Assembly (NCBI RefSeq): GCF_000733925.1
Contig: NZ_JPOO01000001.1
Coordinates: forward strand, 1,240,001 to 1,304,000
Direction: 5' to 3'
Source of the DNA: Arenibacter algicola
GTDB lineage: Bacteria > Bacteroidota > Bacteroidia > Flavobacteriales > Flavobacteriaceae
Length of the DNA: 64,000 nucleotides
Every line of letters begins with the position of its first letter. The stretch's first letter is position 1. The notes under the pieces were generated by a model, which saw only the letters and a program-made list of their open reading frames with translations, was not told the origin of the DNA and ran no database searches. This document shows positions 33,808-41,792 of the stretch, one piece after another. The translations under genes were made by a program, and so were the position numbers.

Positions 33808-34097
33808 ATATAAAAAAACATTTAACATTTTATTTGATTTTTTCAATGGATATAGCTGTTCCGCTTACAGTAAGTTTTCGCTTGCCCAATGTATGGCTGT
33901 AATCACTTTTACATGAGCCCCATTATGGTATCCATTGGTTATTGGGAGGGAAGTCGCAAATAATAGATAAGAAATGTTTGTATGATAGCTAGTATTCAAT
34001 ATCGATGACAGGACTGTTTATGTGTCATTCATAGTGGTGCTTTATACGCTGGTGTTAGGTCTTGAAATGATTTATGCCCTAATCGAGGCTATGAAAC

Positions 34098-34271
34098 ATC
34101 GGTTAAATACTGCTTTTATCGCTTAAGTGAATTTAGATCTTCTGACGTTTATCGATAATATTGTGCACGTTAACAGACATTTTTCCACTGAACGAGTAAC
34201 AGTGCTTTTCAGCGAATCGGAACCTAGATAAGTACACTTGCCCGAGTTATATATATAACAAAACGCAAGTC
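34098..34271 (+). promoter_or_regulatory. Conserved upstream module of secreted-peptide gene, copy 3
   Basis: ATCG boxes at 34098, 34118 and 34151 (20 and 33 bases apart; 121 bases before the ATG). The candidate -7 element is TAATATTG, with GCAC following. The hairpin before the ATG has arms ACTTGC (34236) and GCAAGT (34265) and the palindrome GTTATATATATAAC (34246-34259) inside, the same as in the other two copies. Confidence 0.75.
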
Positions 34272-34511
34272 ATGAAAACCATTTTAACTTTAATCTTTGT
34301 TCTTTTTATCGGAGTAGCTGCACAAGCTCAAAACGGTGCTGCTGAAGTTAAAGTTGAAACTGTTACCATGAGTGTTGTTGCTGCTACAGCAAAACAAGAG
34401 GTTGCTGTAAAAAATCAAAACTCTGTTGCACGTTTGTATATGTTCAAAAATTCCAAGATTACAAAAGCATTGTCTTTTTCAACTAAATTAAACAAAGCCA
34501 AATTGGCCTAA
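34272..34511 (+). CDS. Small secreted peptide, paralogue 3 of 3
   Basis: The 79-residue protein is closest to copy 1 in its mature part (VVAATAKQEVAVKNQNSV, then FKNSKITKALSFSTK) and to copy 2 in its signal peptide. All three keep the same length and the C-terminal KLNKAKLA. A 39-residue membrane peptide follows 53 bases downstream, as after copy 2. Function unknown. Confidence 0.85.
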   Translation: MKTILTLIFVLFIGVAAQAQNGAAEVKVETVTMSVVAATAKQEVAVKNQNSVARLYMFKNSKITKALSFSTKLNKAKLA

Positions 34512-34564
34512 TACGATACACTAACCTGCTGCCCTTTAAACGGACAGTCATAAAATAGACCATT

Positions 34565-34684
34565 ATGATATTATTTGCGCTTTTAGTCCTCATATTTCTT
34601 GGCCTTAGTCATATTGTTATTTTTCCCAAAACCAAAGGCATTCTTAGACCTTTGAAAGTGTCGGTGAAACAGGAAAAGGAATAA
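34565..34684 (+). CDS. Tiny membrane peptide following paralogue 3 (39 residues)
   Basis: ATG at 34565 to TAA at 34682-34684 encodes MILFALLVLIFLGLSHIVIF then PKTKGILRPLKVSVKQEKE. The plan matches the peptide at 29751: one membrane helix, the FPKT motif straight after it, a PL pair and a charged tail. The same spacing after the secreted-peptide gene (53 bases) in both copies supports a real, linked gene. Copy 1 has no such gene. Confidence 0.6.
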   Translation: MILFALLVLIFLGLSHIVIFPKTKGILRPLKVSVKQEKE

Positions 34685-34706
34685 GCTATTTTTTCGCAAT
34701 CCCATT

Positions 34707-34890
34707 TTTATTAGTGAAACTCAATTTGGAGAAGTCAGTAAGACGCACTTAAAATTGCAAGTTGAACTAATCCCGCCTTTTTCGGCGGGATCTAGGTTCA
34801 ATACCTCGACCCTAGGGTCGATTTCTATTATTGGGTTCAGGGCCTGCCTTTGTCGGCCAGACAGGCTTGCCCTGAGGTTTAATACCTTTT
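34707..34890. repeat. Triple-hairpin intergenic repeat, copy B
   Basis: Second copy of the element at 25627, with a four-base insertion in the third hairpin. The TCCCGCC/GGCGGGA stem is at 34771-34790 and the middle palindrome TCGACCCTAGGGTCGA at 34806-34821. It follows the small membrane ORF and precedes the convergent histidine kinase gene. Confidence 0.8.
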
Positions 34891-34972
34891 ATGGCCATAT
34901 AAGCTAAATCCTTAGCTTATTTTCATTGATAACAAGGGGGAATCTACGGATGTGGGGATCCTACTTTTGTGT

Positions 34973-36181
34973 CTAAGTCTTAAATGGATGTTGTATATCG
35001 GAAAATTTAACAATGTAGTTGGTGCCTTTTTTAGAGGAATCCCTGTTTATGGATCCCTTTAATTGACGTGACAGATTATGAATAAGTTTTAGTCCTAGAG
35101 ACTTTGTGTTCTTATGGCTGATGCCCTCGGGAAAGCCTTCGCCGTCATCACCAATATAAAGTATATAATCCTTGCCATTAGATTTTACAAGTTCTATATG
35201 TATCTCCCCCTGATCATCATCCTTAATACCATATTTAAGGGCATTGGTAATTACTTCGTTGATCAATAGTCCCAGTGGGATGGCCGTGTCTATCCCGAGT
35301 TTAATATCCGGGATTATGATGTTCAGCGTAATATTGTTTTCTGTACCCTTAAAGGATCGTATTAGATAGTCACTTAATTCCTCCACATAGGACTTGTATT
35401 CAATTTTCGATAAATCGTGGCGCATATATAACATCTCATGTACCATGGCCATTGAAATTACCCGATTTTGACTGCTCTTTATCAAAGTTTTTATTCGAGG
35501 CTCTTCAATGCTTCTGGATTGGAGGCTAAGTAAGCTGGAAACGGTTTGAAGATTATTCTTTACCCTGTGGTGAATTTCTTTTAGGAGCGTATCTTTTTCC
35601 CTAATACGGGCCTCGTTTTCGTTTCTGATCTTATGTAATTCGTTGTGTGCCTTTAGAAGGTTTTTGCCAATTACACCCCCCAAGAGGTATACCGAGAAAA
35701 GAATACTAAAAAGGGCAAAAATATTTTTACTTTCAACAGGGACCACATTTTCTGTAAATTTAAATTCAGCAATACTCTGGGAGTAGATCAGAATGATAAT
35801 TAGTAGGTTGAGGTTCAAGTAAATACGCCCGTATTCCTTGGTACTGATGTATCCTGCAAAAACCACCAGAGCTAGCACAAAAATAAATGGACTGTTTATG
35901 CCACCACTGTAAATGGTAATAATTACAGAACATGCCAAGGCCATTATTGAAGTAATGTTGTAGGTTAATCCAAGTAATTTGTGTTTGTGAAATGCAATGG
36001 TGTTGGTCAAATTAAGTACGCCGAAAACAATAAAGACACTAGGGATTATTTGAGTGATATTAAGGAAATAAGTACATACAATACCAAATATAATGGACAG
36101 GACAGAGGAAATATAGTTAACCCTTAACGTTAAACGGACTTTGTCCTTTAGGCGGTACTGATCCAGAGTGGGTATTTGCAT
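34973..36181 (-). CDS. Membrane sensor histidine kinase (HisKA_2 type)
   Basis: The 402-residue protein has an N-terminal membrane domain of about six segments (residues 20-180), then a phosphoacceptor helix EIHHRVKNNLQTVSSLLSLQSR with the H-x3-VKNNLQ pattern of the HisKA_2/HWE-like kinases, and an HATPase domain with INEVITNALKYG (N box) and YIGDDGEGFP. No response regulator gene is adjacent. It has no periplasmic sensor domain of any size, so it may sense from within the membrane. It lies convergent to the third secreted-peptide locus, a link that is only positional. Confidence 0.88.
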   Translation of the reverse strand: MQIPTLDQYRLKDKVRLTLRVNYISSVLSIIFGIVCTYFLNITQIIPSVFIVFGVLNLTNTIAFHKHKLLGLTYNITSIMALACSVIITIYSGGINSPFIFVLALVVFAGYISTKEYGRIYLNLNLLIIILIYSQSIAEFKFTENVVPVESKNIFALFSILFSVYLLGGVIGKNLLKAHNELHKIRNENEARIREKDTLLKEIHHRVKNNLQTVSSLLSLQSRSIEEPRIKTLIKSSQNRVISMAMVHEMLYMRHDLSKIEYKSYVEELSDYLIRSFKGTENNITLNIIIPDIKLGIDTAIPLGLLINEVITNALKYGIKDDDQGEIHIELVKSNGKDYILYIGDDGEGFPEGISHKNTKSLGLKLIHNLSRQLKGSINRDSSKKGTNYIVKFSDIQHPFKT

Positions 36182-36413
36182 TAAAAAATGGTTAATGGTT
36201 GTATTCTGAGGGTAAAGATAATCGTTTGAATTAAAGCGCGATGAATTTTAAAGGTAAAACAATAGTTTTATAGAAATCCCCTATACCTAGTAGGTTGGAT
36301 TTTGGGTCTATTGATTTTTGGCCCCAATTTTTCATCATTATTATTCAATTTTATTCTACTTTTCCGTCAGAAAAACCTTAGACTTAATATAAATATATTA
36401 AAATTTGGACAAT

Positions 36414-36449
36414 AAAAAAGCGACGCCTTTGAGGGGGCATCGCTTTTTT
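36414..36449 (-). terminator. secA terminator
   Basis: Arms AAAAAAGCGACGCC (36414-36427) and GGCATCGCTTTTTT (36436-36449), one mismatch, with T-run on the minus strand. It follows the secA stop codon at 36491. The rest of the gap 36182-36490 has no gene. Confidence 0.8.
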
Positions 36450-36490
36450 GAGTGTACTACTTTAATTATGAAGCTGTTAGTGTGTTTTTA

Positions 36491-39400
36491 CTAATCTTCT
36501 ATAATTACCCATTCGCCTTTGTCCAAAAGCGGTTCAGCTTGTTTGTATTTTAACGTCTTGCTTTCGCCAGACATTACATTCTTAATAGTAACTCTTTCGT
36601 TTCTTCCTATTTTGGCCTTTTCCCGAACAATGGTTTCGGTTACCTGTGGCCGGCCACCTTGATTTTGACCTACAGCCCTGCTTTGGGCAGACATTTCATC
36701 ACTGTTGGGAATTTCTTCCTTGGAGGTCTTTAAGTTTTCCTTTGGCCTGCGAATATTTCTCGCCTCCTGGATTTCCGGACTCTGTGTTGGAAGTTCTCCT
36801 TTGAACAGGAATGAGACAATTTCTTTATTCACCTTTTCTATCATTCCCTTGAAAAGTTCAAAGGCCTCAAATTTGTAGATCAACAAGGGGTCCTTTTGCT
36901 CATGTACGGCCAATTGAACGGATTGTTTCAACTCGTCCATTTTGCGCAGATGTGTTTTCCAGGAATCATCAATAATAGCGAGTGAAATGTTCTTTTCGAA
37001 ATCTGTTACCAATTGGTTGCCATTACTTTCGTAGGCCTCTTGAAGATTGGTTACCACATTCAAGGATTTTATTCCATCCGTAAAAGGTACCACTATTCTT
37101 TCAAACTTATTGGCGTTGTCTTCATAGACCTTTTTTATTACTGGGAAGGCAGTGGCAGCATTGCGCTCCATTTTGTCCTTGTAATGGGTATATGCCGTTT
37201 TGTAAATAACATTTGCCATTTCCTGTACGCCCATTTTGGCAAAGTCGTTTTCGCTTATGGGAGAGGTAATGGAGAAATATTTTATAAGTTCAAATTCAAA
37301 GTTCTTATAGTCGTTGGCGGCTTTATTGGTGTCTACAATTACCTCACAGGTATCGTAGATCATATTGGCGATATCTACCTTAAGTCGCTCACCCTGTAGG
37401 GCGTGCCGTCTTCTTTTGTAGACTACTTCCCTTTGGGCGTTCATAACATCATCATATTCCAATAATCGCTTACGGACACCAAAATTGTTTTCCTCTACTT
37501 TTTTCTGGGCACGCTCAATGGATTTGGTCATCATGGAATGCTGTATCACTTCCCCTTCTTCCAAGCCCATTTTATCCATCATTTTAGCCACCCTGTCCGA
37601 GCCGAACAATCGCATAAGGTTGTCTTCCAAGGAAACATAGAATTGAGAGCTTCCTGGATCTCCCTGTCTGCCGGAACGACCTCTAAGCTGTCTGTCTACC
37701 CTTCTTGAATCATGGCGTTCAGTTCCTACGATCGCCAAACCTCCGGCTTTTTTTACTTCTGTACTTAATTTAATATCGGTACCACGACCTGCCATGTTGG
37801 TAGCTATGGTTACCACACCGGCATTTCCGGCCTCGGCTACAATATCTGCTTCCTTTTTGTGCAATTTGGCGTTAAGCACATTGTGCGGTACTTTCCTGAT
37901 CGTTAACATACGGGAAAGTAGTTCAGAAATCTCTACCGAGGTAGTACCAATAAGTACGGGTCTTCCCGATTGTGATATTTTGGTAACCTCTTCTATTATG
38001 GCATTGTACTTTTCGCGTTTGGTCTTGTAGATCAAATCTTGTCTGTCGTCTCGTGCAATAGGTCTGTTGGTTGGGATTTCCATCACATCCAACTTGTAAA
38101 TTTCCCAAAATTCCCCAGCTTCGGTAACAGCTGTACCGGTCATCCCTGCCAGTTTGCTGTACATCCTAAAGTAGTTCTGTAGGGTTACGGTAGCAAAGGT
38201 CTGGGTCATTGCCTCGATTTTTACATTTTCCTTGGCTTCAATGGCTTGGTGTAATCCATCGGAATAACGGCGACCATCCATGATACGGCCTGTTTGCTCG
38301 TCCACGATCATAACCTTGTTCTCCATTACCACATACTCTACATCCTTTTCAAAAAGTGTGTATGCCTTTAAAAGCTGGTTCATGGTATGGATACGCTCAC
38401 TTTTTATGGCAAAATCCTTGAACAATTCCTCCTTTAATTCGGCTTCCTTGTTGATTTCAAGATCCTGATTCTCAATTTTTGCTATTTCGTGGCCAATATC
38501 CGGCATTACAAAAAAGTCCTTGTCGCCATCACCGGATAGATATTCAACACCCTTTTCGGTGAGCTCTATCTGATTGTTTTTTTCATCGATAACAAACCAA
38601 AGTTCTTCATCTACCTTCGGCATTTCGCGGTTGTTATCCTGCATATAAAAGTTCTCGGTCTTTTGAAGTAACTGTTTTACTCCTTCTTCACTCAAAAACT
38701 TTATCAAGGCCTTGTTCTTCGGAAGACCTCGGTGTACACGTAACAATAGGAAACCTCCTTCTTTGGTATCTCCTTCGGTAATCAATTTTTTGGCCTCGGC
38801 CAGAACTCCGGTTAAATAGGCGCGCTGTTTGTTGACAATGTCACCTACTTTGGGCTTCAGTTCATTAAATTCATGTCTATCGCCCTCCGGCACCGGACCT
38901 GAAATGATCAAGGGGGTACGTGCATCATCTACAAGAACAGAATCCACCTCATCCACAATGGCATAATTATGTGGTCTTTGAACCAGGTCACTAGGAGTAT
39001 GCGCCATATTATCCCTTAGATAATCAAAGCCGAACTCATTGTTGGTGCCATAGGTAATATCCGCGTTATAGGCGGCCCTACGACCGTCGGAATTGGGTTG
39101 GTGTTTGTCTATACAATCCACTGAAAGTCCGTGGAACTCGAATATAGGCGCCATCCAGGCACTATCCCTTTTGGCTAGATAATCGTTTACGGTAACCAAA
39201 TGGGCTCCATTTCCAGTCAGGGCATTTAAATAGAGGGGTAGGGTAGCCACCAAGGTCTTACCTTCCCCTGTTTGCATTTCGGCAATCTTTCCCTGATGAA
39301 GGGCAATCCCACCGATTAACTGTACATCATAATGTACCATGTCCCAAGTAACTTGCTTGCCGGCGGCATCCCAGGAATTTTGCCAGATGGCACTGTCACC

Positions 39401-39850
39401 ATTTAAGGTAACGTAATCTTTTGAACCGGAAAGCAGTCTGTCGAATTCCGAAGCTTTAACGGTAATGGTTTCATTATTGGCAAAGCGCTTTGCCGTTTCT
39501 TTAACAACTGCAAAGGCTTCAGGTAGCATATCTGTCAGGGCTTTTTCGGAAATGGTATATATCTCCTCCTTCAGCTTGTCTATATCCGCATAAATATCTT
39601 CGTTCTTGTCTATGTCAGCAGACTCCTTAACCTCTTTCAGCAATTTGCCTATTTGTTCATTGATCTCCTTACAGTCTTCTTTTATTTTATTTTTAAAAAA
39701 GGCAGTCTTTTCCCGAAGTTCATCGTGGCTTAATTTTTCCAAGGCCGCTTCGAACGATTTTATTTGATTTACCAAAGGTTGTAGGTCCTTGACATCTTTC
39801 TTTGATTTATCCCCTACAAATACCTTTAATACTGAATTTAAAAAACTCAT
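36491..39850 (-). CDS. secA: Preprotein translocase ATPase SecA
   Basis: The 1119-residue ATPase (start at 39850, MSFLNSVLKVFVG; an upstream ATG at 39931 would add an unrelated leader) has Walker A MQTGEGKTLVATL, DEAD-box DEVDSVLVDDARTP and the later helicase motif TNMAGRGTD. SecA drives proteins through SecYEG. It is longer than the E. coli enzyme (about 900) because of the insertions usual in Bacteroidota. The C-terminus lacks the Cys-rich zinc motif. Confidence 0.97.
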   Translation of the reverse strand: MSFLNSVLKVFVGDKSKKDVKDLQPLVNQIKSFEAALEKLSHDELREKTAFFKNKIKEDCKEINEQIGKLLKEVKESADIDKNEDIYADIDKLKEEIYTISEKALTDMLPEAFAVVKETAKRFANNETITVKASEFDRLLSGSKDYVTLNGDSAIWQNSWDAAGKQVTWDMVHYDVQLIGGIALHQGKIAEMQTGEGKTLVATLPLYLNALTGNGAHLVTVNDYLAKRDSAWMAPIFEFHGLSVDCIDKHQPNSDGRRAAYNADITYGTNNEFGFDYLRDNMAHTPSDLVQRPHNYAIVDEVDSVLVDDARTPLIISGPVPEGDRHEFNELKPKVGDIVNKQRAYLTGVLAEAKKLITEGDTKEGGFLLLRVHRGLPKNKALIKFLSEEGVKQLLQKTENFYMQDNNREMPKVDEELWFVIDEKNNQIELTEKGVEYLSGDGDKDFFVMPDIGHEIAKIENQDLEINKEAELKEELFKDFAIKSERIHTMNQLLKAYTLFEKDVEYVVMENKVMIVDEQTGRIMDGRRYSDGLHQAIEAKENVKIEAMTQTFATVTLQNYFRMYSKLAGMTGTAVTEAGEFWEIYKLDVMEIPTNRPIARDDRQDLIYKTKREKYNAIIEEVTKISQSGRPVLIGTTSVEISELLSRMLTIRKVPHNVLNAKLHKKEADIVAEAGNAGVVTIATNMAGRGTDIKLSTEVKKAGGLAIVGTERHDSRRVDRQLRGRSGRQGDPGSSQFYVSLEDNLMRLFGSDRVAKMMDKMGLEEGEVIQHSMMTKSIERAQKKVEENNFGVRKRLLEYDDVMNAQREVVYKRRRHALQGERLKVDIANMIYDTCEVIVDTNKAANDYKNFEFELIKYFSITSPISENDFAKMGVQEMANVIYKTAYTHYKDKMERNAATAFPVIKKVYEDNANKFERIVVPFTDGIKSLNVVTNLQEAYESNGNQLVTDFEKNISLAIIDDSWKTHLRKMDELKQSVQLAVHEQKDPLLIYKFEAFELFKGMIEKVNKEIVSFLFKGELPTQSPEIQEARNIRRPKENLKTSKEEIPNSDEMSAQSRAVGQNQGGRPQVTETIVREKAKIGRNERVTIKNVMSGESKTLKYKQAEPLLDKGEWVIIED

Positions 39851-39970
39851 AATGATTTCTGTTATTAATGAAAGACTTGGTAAAAGCCTTTTACAATGTA
39901 TGTGCACAAAAGTTGGCACGTGAAATGCCATCTTTTGGATTAAAGATTTCCAACATCAAAATTACGTAAA

Positions 39971-39996
39971 AAAAAAGCCTCATATGAGACTTTTTT
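39971..39996 (-). terminator. Terminator after the DUF2795 gene
   Basis: Stem AAGCCTCAT / ATGAGACTT (one mismatch) flanked by A- and T-runs, 21 bases after the stop codon at 40017, reading leftward. It separates that gene from secA. Confidence 0.7.
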
Positions 39997-40016
39997 GTTG
40001 AAATTCCGTTAATATT

Positions 40017-40241
40017 TTAATACTCGTCCTCGTTCCAAAGATAGTCTTCTTCGGTAGGATAGTCTGGCCAAATCTCTTCGATCGATTCATAAATCTCCCC
40101 TCCTTCTTCCTCCATGGACTGTAGGTTTTCTACAACCTCCAAAGGTGCACCGGTTCTAATTGAGTAATCTATCAATTCGTCTTTTGTTGCGGGCCAGGGC
40201 GCATCACTTAGGTAGGATGCTAATTCTAATGTCCAATACAT
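40017..40241 (-). CDS. DUF2795 domain protein
   Basis: The 74-residue acidic protein starts MYWTLELASYLSDAPWPATKDELIDYSIR and ends with an acidic tail (YLWNEDEY). The pattern LxxxLxxAPWPATKxEL fits DUF2795, a small helical family often found as a single copy in Flavobacteriaceae; its function is unknown. Its own terminator follows. Confidence 0.85.
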   Translation of the reverse strand: MYWTLELASYLSDAPWPATKDELIDYSIRTGAPLEVVENLQSMEEEGGEIYESIEEIWPDYPTEEDYLWNEDEY

Positions 40242-40378
40242 CGTAATTATTTATTTTTTAATATTTTGCAAAAGTAATTTTTAAACTGAAACTGCCAAGT
40301 TTTTTTGCGTAAAATTCATCCAATTCTATTCTAATTTTATCGCTTTAATAATTTGATAACGAAGAATTAACGAATTTA

Positions 40379-40954
40379 TTAGTCCTTCTTCTCCGGAATC
40401 CACCTTATTTCCTCAGCTTGTATATCATAGGACAATTTTCGTGCCAATACAAAGAGGAAATCGGAAAGTCTGTTTATAAAGGATAATAAAATGGAATCTA
40501 CAGGCTCAAATTCGTTCAATTGGGAGACCAGACGCTCCGCCCTACGGCAAATAGTCCTTGTTATATGACAATATGACACCGTTGTATGTCCGCCCGGCAA
40601 TATAAAATGGGTCATAGGAGGCAGCTGCTGCTCCATTAGGTCTATTTCTTTCTCCAAAAAGCTTAGGTCCCCAGTAACAATCTTAGGAATATTTAATCGG
40701 TCTTTTCCACTTTTTAGTTTCTCTTTCTCGGGGTCTACGGCCAATAACGCTCCTACGGTAAATAGTTTCTCCTGAATTTTTATCAACACCTGCTTATAGG
40801 AATTGTCTATTTGCTGGTCCCTTATCAATCCAATCCAGGAATTGAGTTCGTCCAAGGTGCCGTAACTTTCAATTCGGATGTGATGCTTGGGTACCCGCGT
40901 GCCGCCAAACAGGCCTGTTGTGCCATCATCGCCTGTCTTGGTATATATTTTCAT
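40379..40954 (-). CDS. Cob(I)yrinic acid a,c-diamide adenosyltransferase (PduO type)
   Basis: The 191-residue protein opens with the PduO signature MKIYTKTGDDGTTGLFGGTRVPK (start at 40954; the ATG at 40963 adds three residues) and has SYCHITRTICRRAERL, the ATP-binding Arg and Glu helix. It transfers the adenosyl group of ATP to reduced cobalamin. It is next to a small membrane protein gene and the methyltransferase-like gene. Confidence 0.93.
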   Translation of the reverse strand: MKIYTKTGDDGTTGLFGGTRVPKHHIRIESYGTLDELNSWIGLIRDQQIDNSYKQVLIKIQEKLFTVGALLAVDPEKEKLKSGKDRLNIPKIVTGDLSFLEKEIDLMEQQLPPMTHFILPGGHTTVSYCHITRTICRRAERLVSQLNEFEPVDSILLSFINRLSDFLFVLARKLSYDIQAEEIRWIPEKKD

Positions 40955-41059
40955 GCCGGTCAATATTTGTATGTTTTAAGGAATAATGGTTTTGTCGATA
41001 ATAGTCAAGGTCATGACTTTTTAAGAACAGGGTTGTTTAGAAGCAAGTCTTTTATTGCC

Positions 41060-41215
41060 TTATGTTTGGTCTTTGGATTTATTTCTATCCTCCCGCTTAT
41101 AATCTTCCATGAATTTCCTCGATTTTCTGTCTCTGGATCTTCTTTTGGTAAACCCTTGGGCAACAAAGAAAATAACTCCTAGAACGGCAAGCACTATGTA
41201 AATGATATAGTCCAT
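41060..41215 (-). CDS. Small membrane protein (51 residues)
   Basis: An ATG at 41215 opens a 51-codon frame ending with TAA at 41060-41062. The product begins MDYIIYIVLAVLGVIFFVAQ (one membrane helix) and continues with a very basic and charged tail (TKRRSRDRKSRKF). I do not know a family. Its position 106 bases upstream of the adenosyltransferase gene and 46 bases downstream of the methyltransferase-like gene, with clear coding character, supports it as a real gene. Confidence 0.6.
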   Translation of the reverse strand: MDYIIYIVLAVLGVIFFVAQGFTKRRSRDRKSRKFMEDYKREDRNKSKDQT

Positions 41216-41260
41216 CGGTCTTATTTTTTTAATTTCCTTATCTCCTTTAAAAATACGGGT

Positions 41261-41767
41261 TTATATCCGAATTTTAAAATGCTGTTCAACTTGTTCCCTT
41301 CTGAAAAATACGAGTCCACAGTAAAATAGGTCCATGGTTACCTTTACCTGTTTCAATTCTTTTATACTTTCCCATAATTTGAAAGTGTCCTTTGTTTGGT
41401 ATAAACCATTTACGAAAATAACGGTATCATTGGCAATGCCGATATTATTAACAATATATTCATCAATGGTTTCCTTATCCAACCCATCAATAAAAATTAA
41501 TTCGCGGGAGCTTTTGGTGAAGGATACCTCATTTAAGTGTTTTGTTATTTCTTTTTCCACAGCAATATTGGTAGGGACCAATTGCACTTGGCCTATTTCA
41601 AAATAGGCTATTGTTTTTAATAGGATATTATGGGACTTTGATGTTTTATAATGAGGGGCAGAGTATAGACATTTGGTTATAAACCTGTAAACAAAGGGGG
41701 AGTGTACACCATGTTGGTTGCTGGATGAAAGCCAGAACTTTATCAATGCAAACAACCTATATATCAT
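41261..41767 (-). CDS. Internally shortened methyltransferase-like protein
   Basis: The 168-residue protein keeps both ends of a flavobacterial O-methyltransferase family: the N-terminal NQHGVHSPFVYRFITKCLYS and the C-terminal VKVTMDLFYCGLVFFRREQV plus EQHFKIRI. Complete members have about 240-260 residues and contain the SAM-binding LELGTS motif between them; here the middle is much shorter and that motif is absent, so activity is doubtful. It may be a remnant or a reduced form with another role. The frame is intact. ABC-F is 25 bases upstream. Confidence 0.7.
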   Translation of the reverse strand: MIYRLFALIKFWLSSSNQHGVHSPFVYRFITKCLYSAPHYKTSKSHNILLKTIAYFEIGQVQLVPTNIAVEKEITKHLNEVSFTKSSRELIFIDGLDKETIDEYIVNNIGIANDTVIFVNGLYQTKDTFKLWESIKELKQVKVTMDLFYCGLVFFRREQVEQHFKIRI

Positions 41768-41792
41768 CTAATGTTTTATTGTGCAGGATTTA

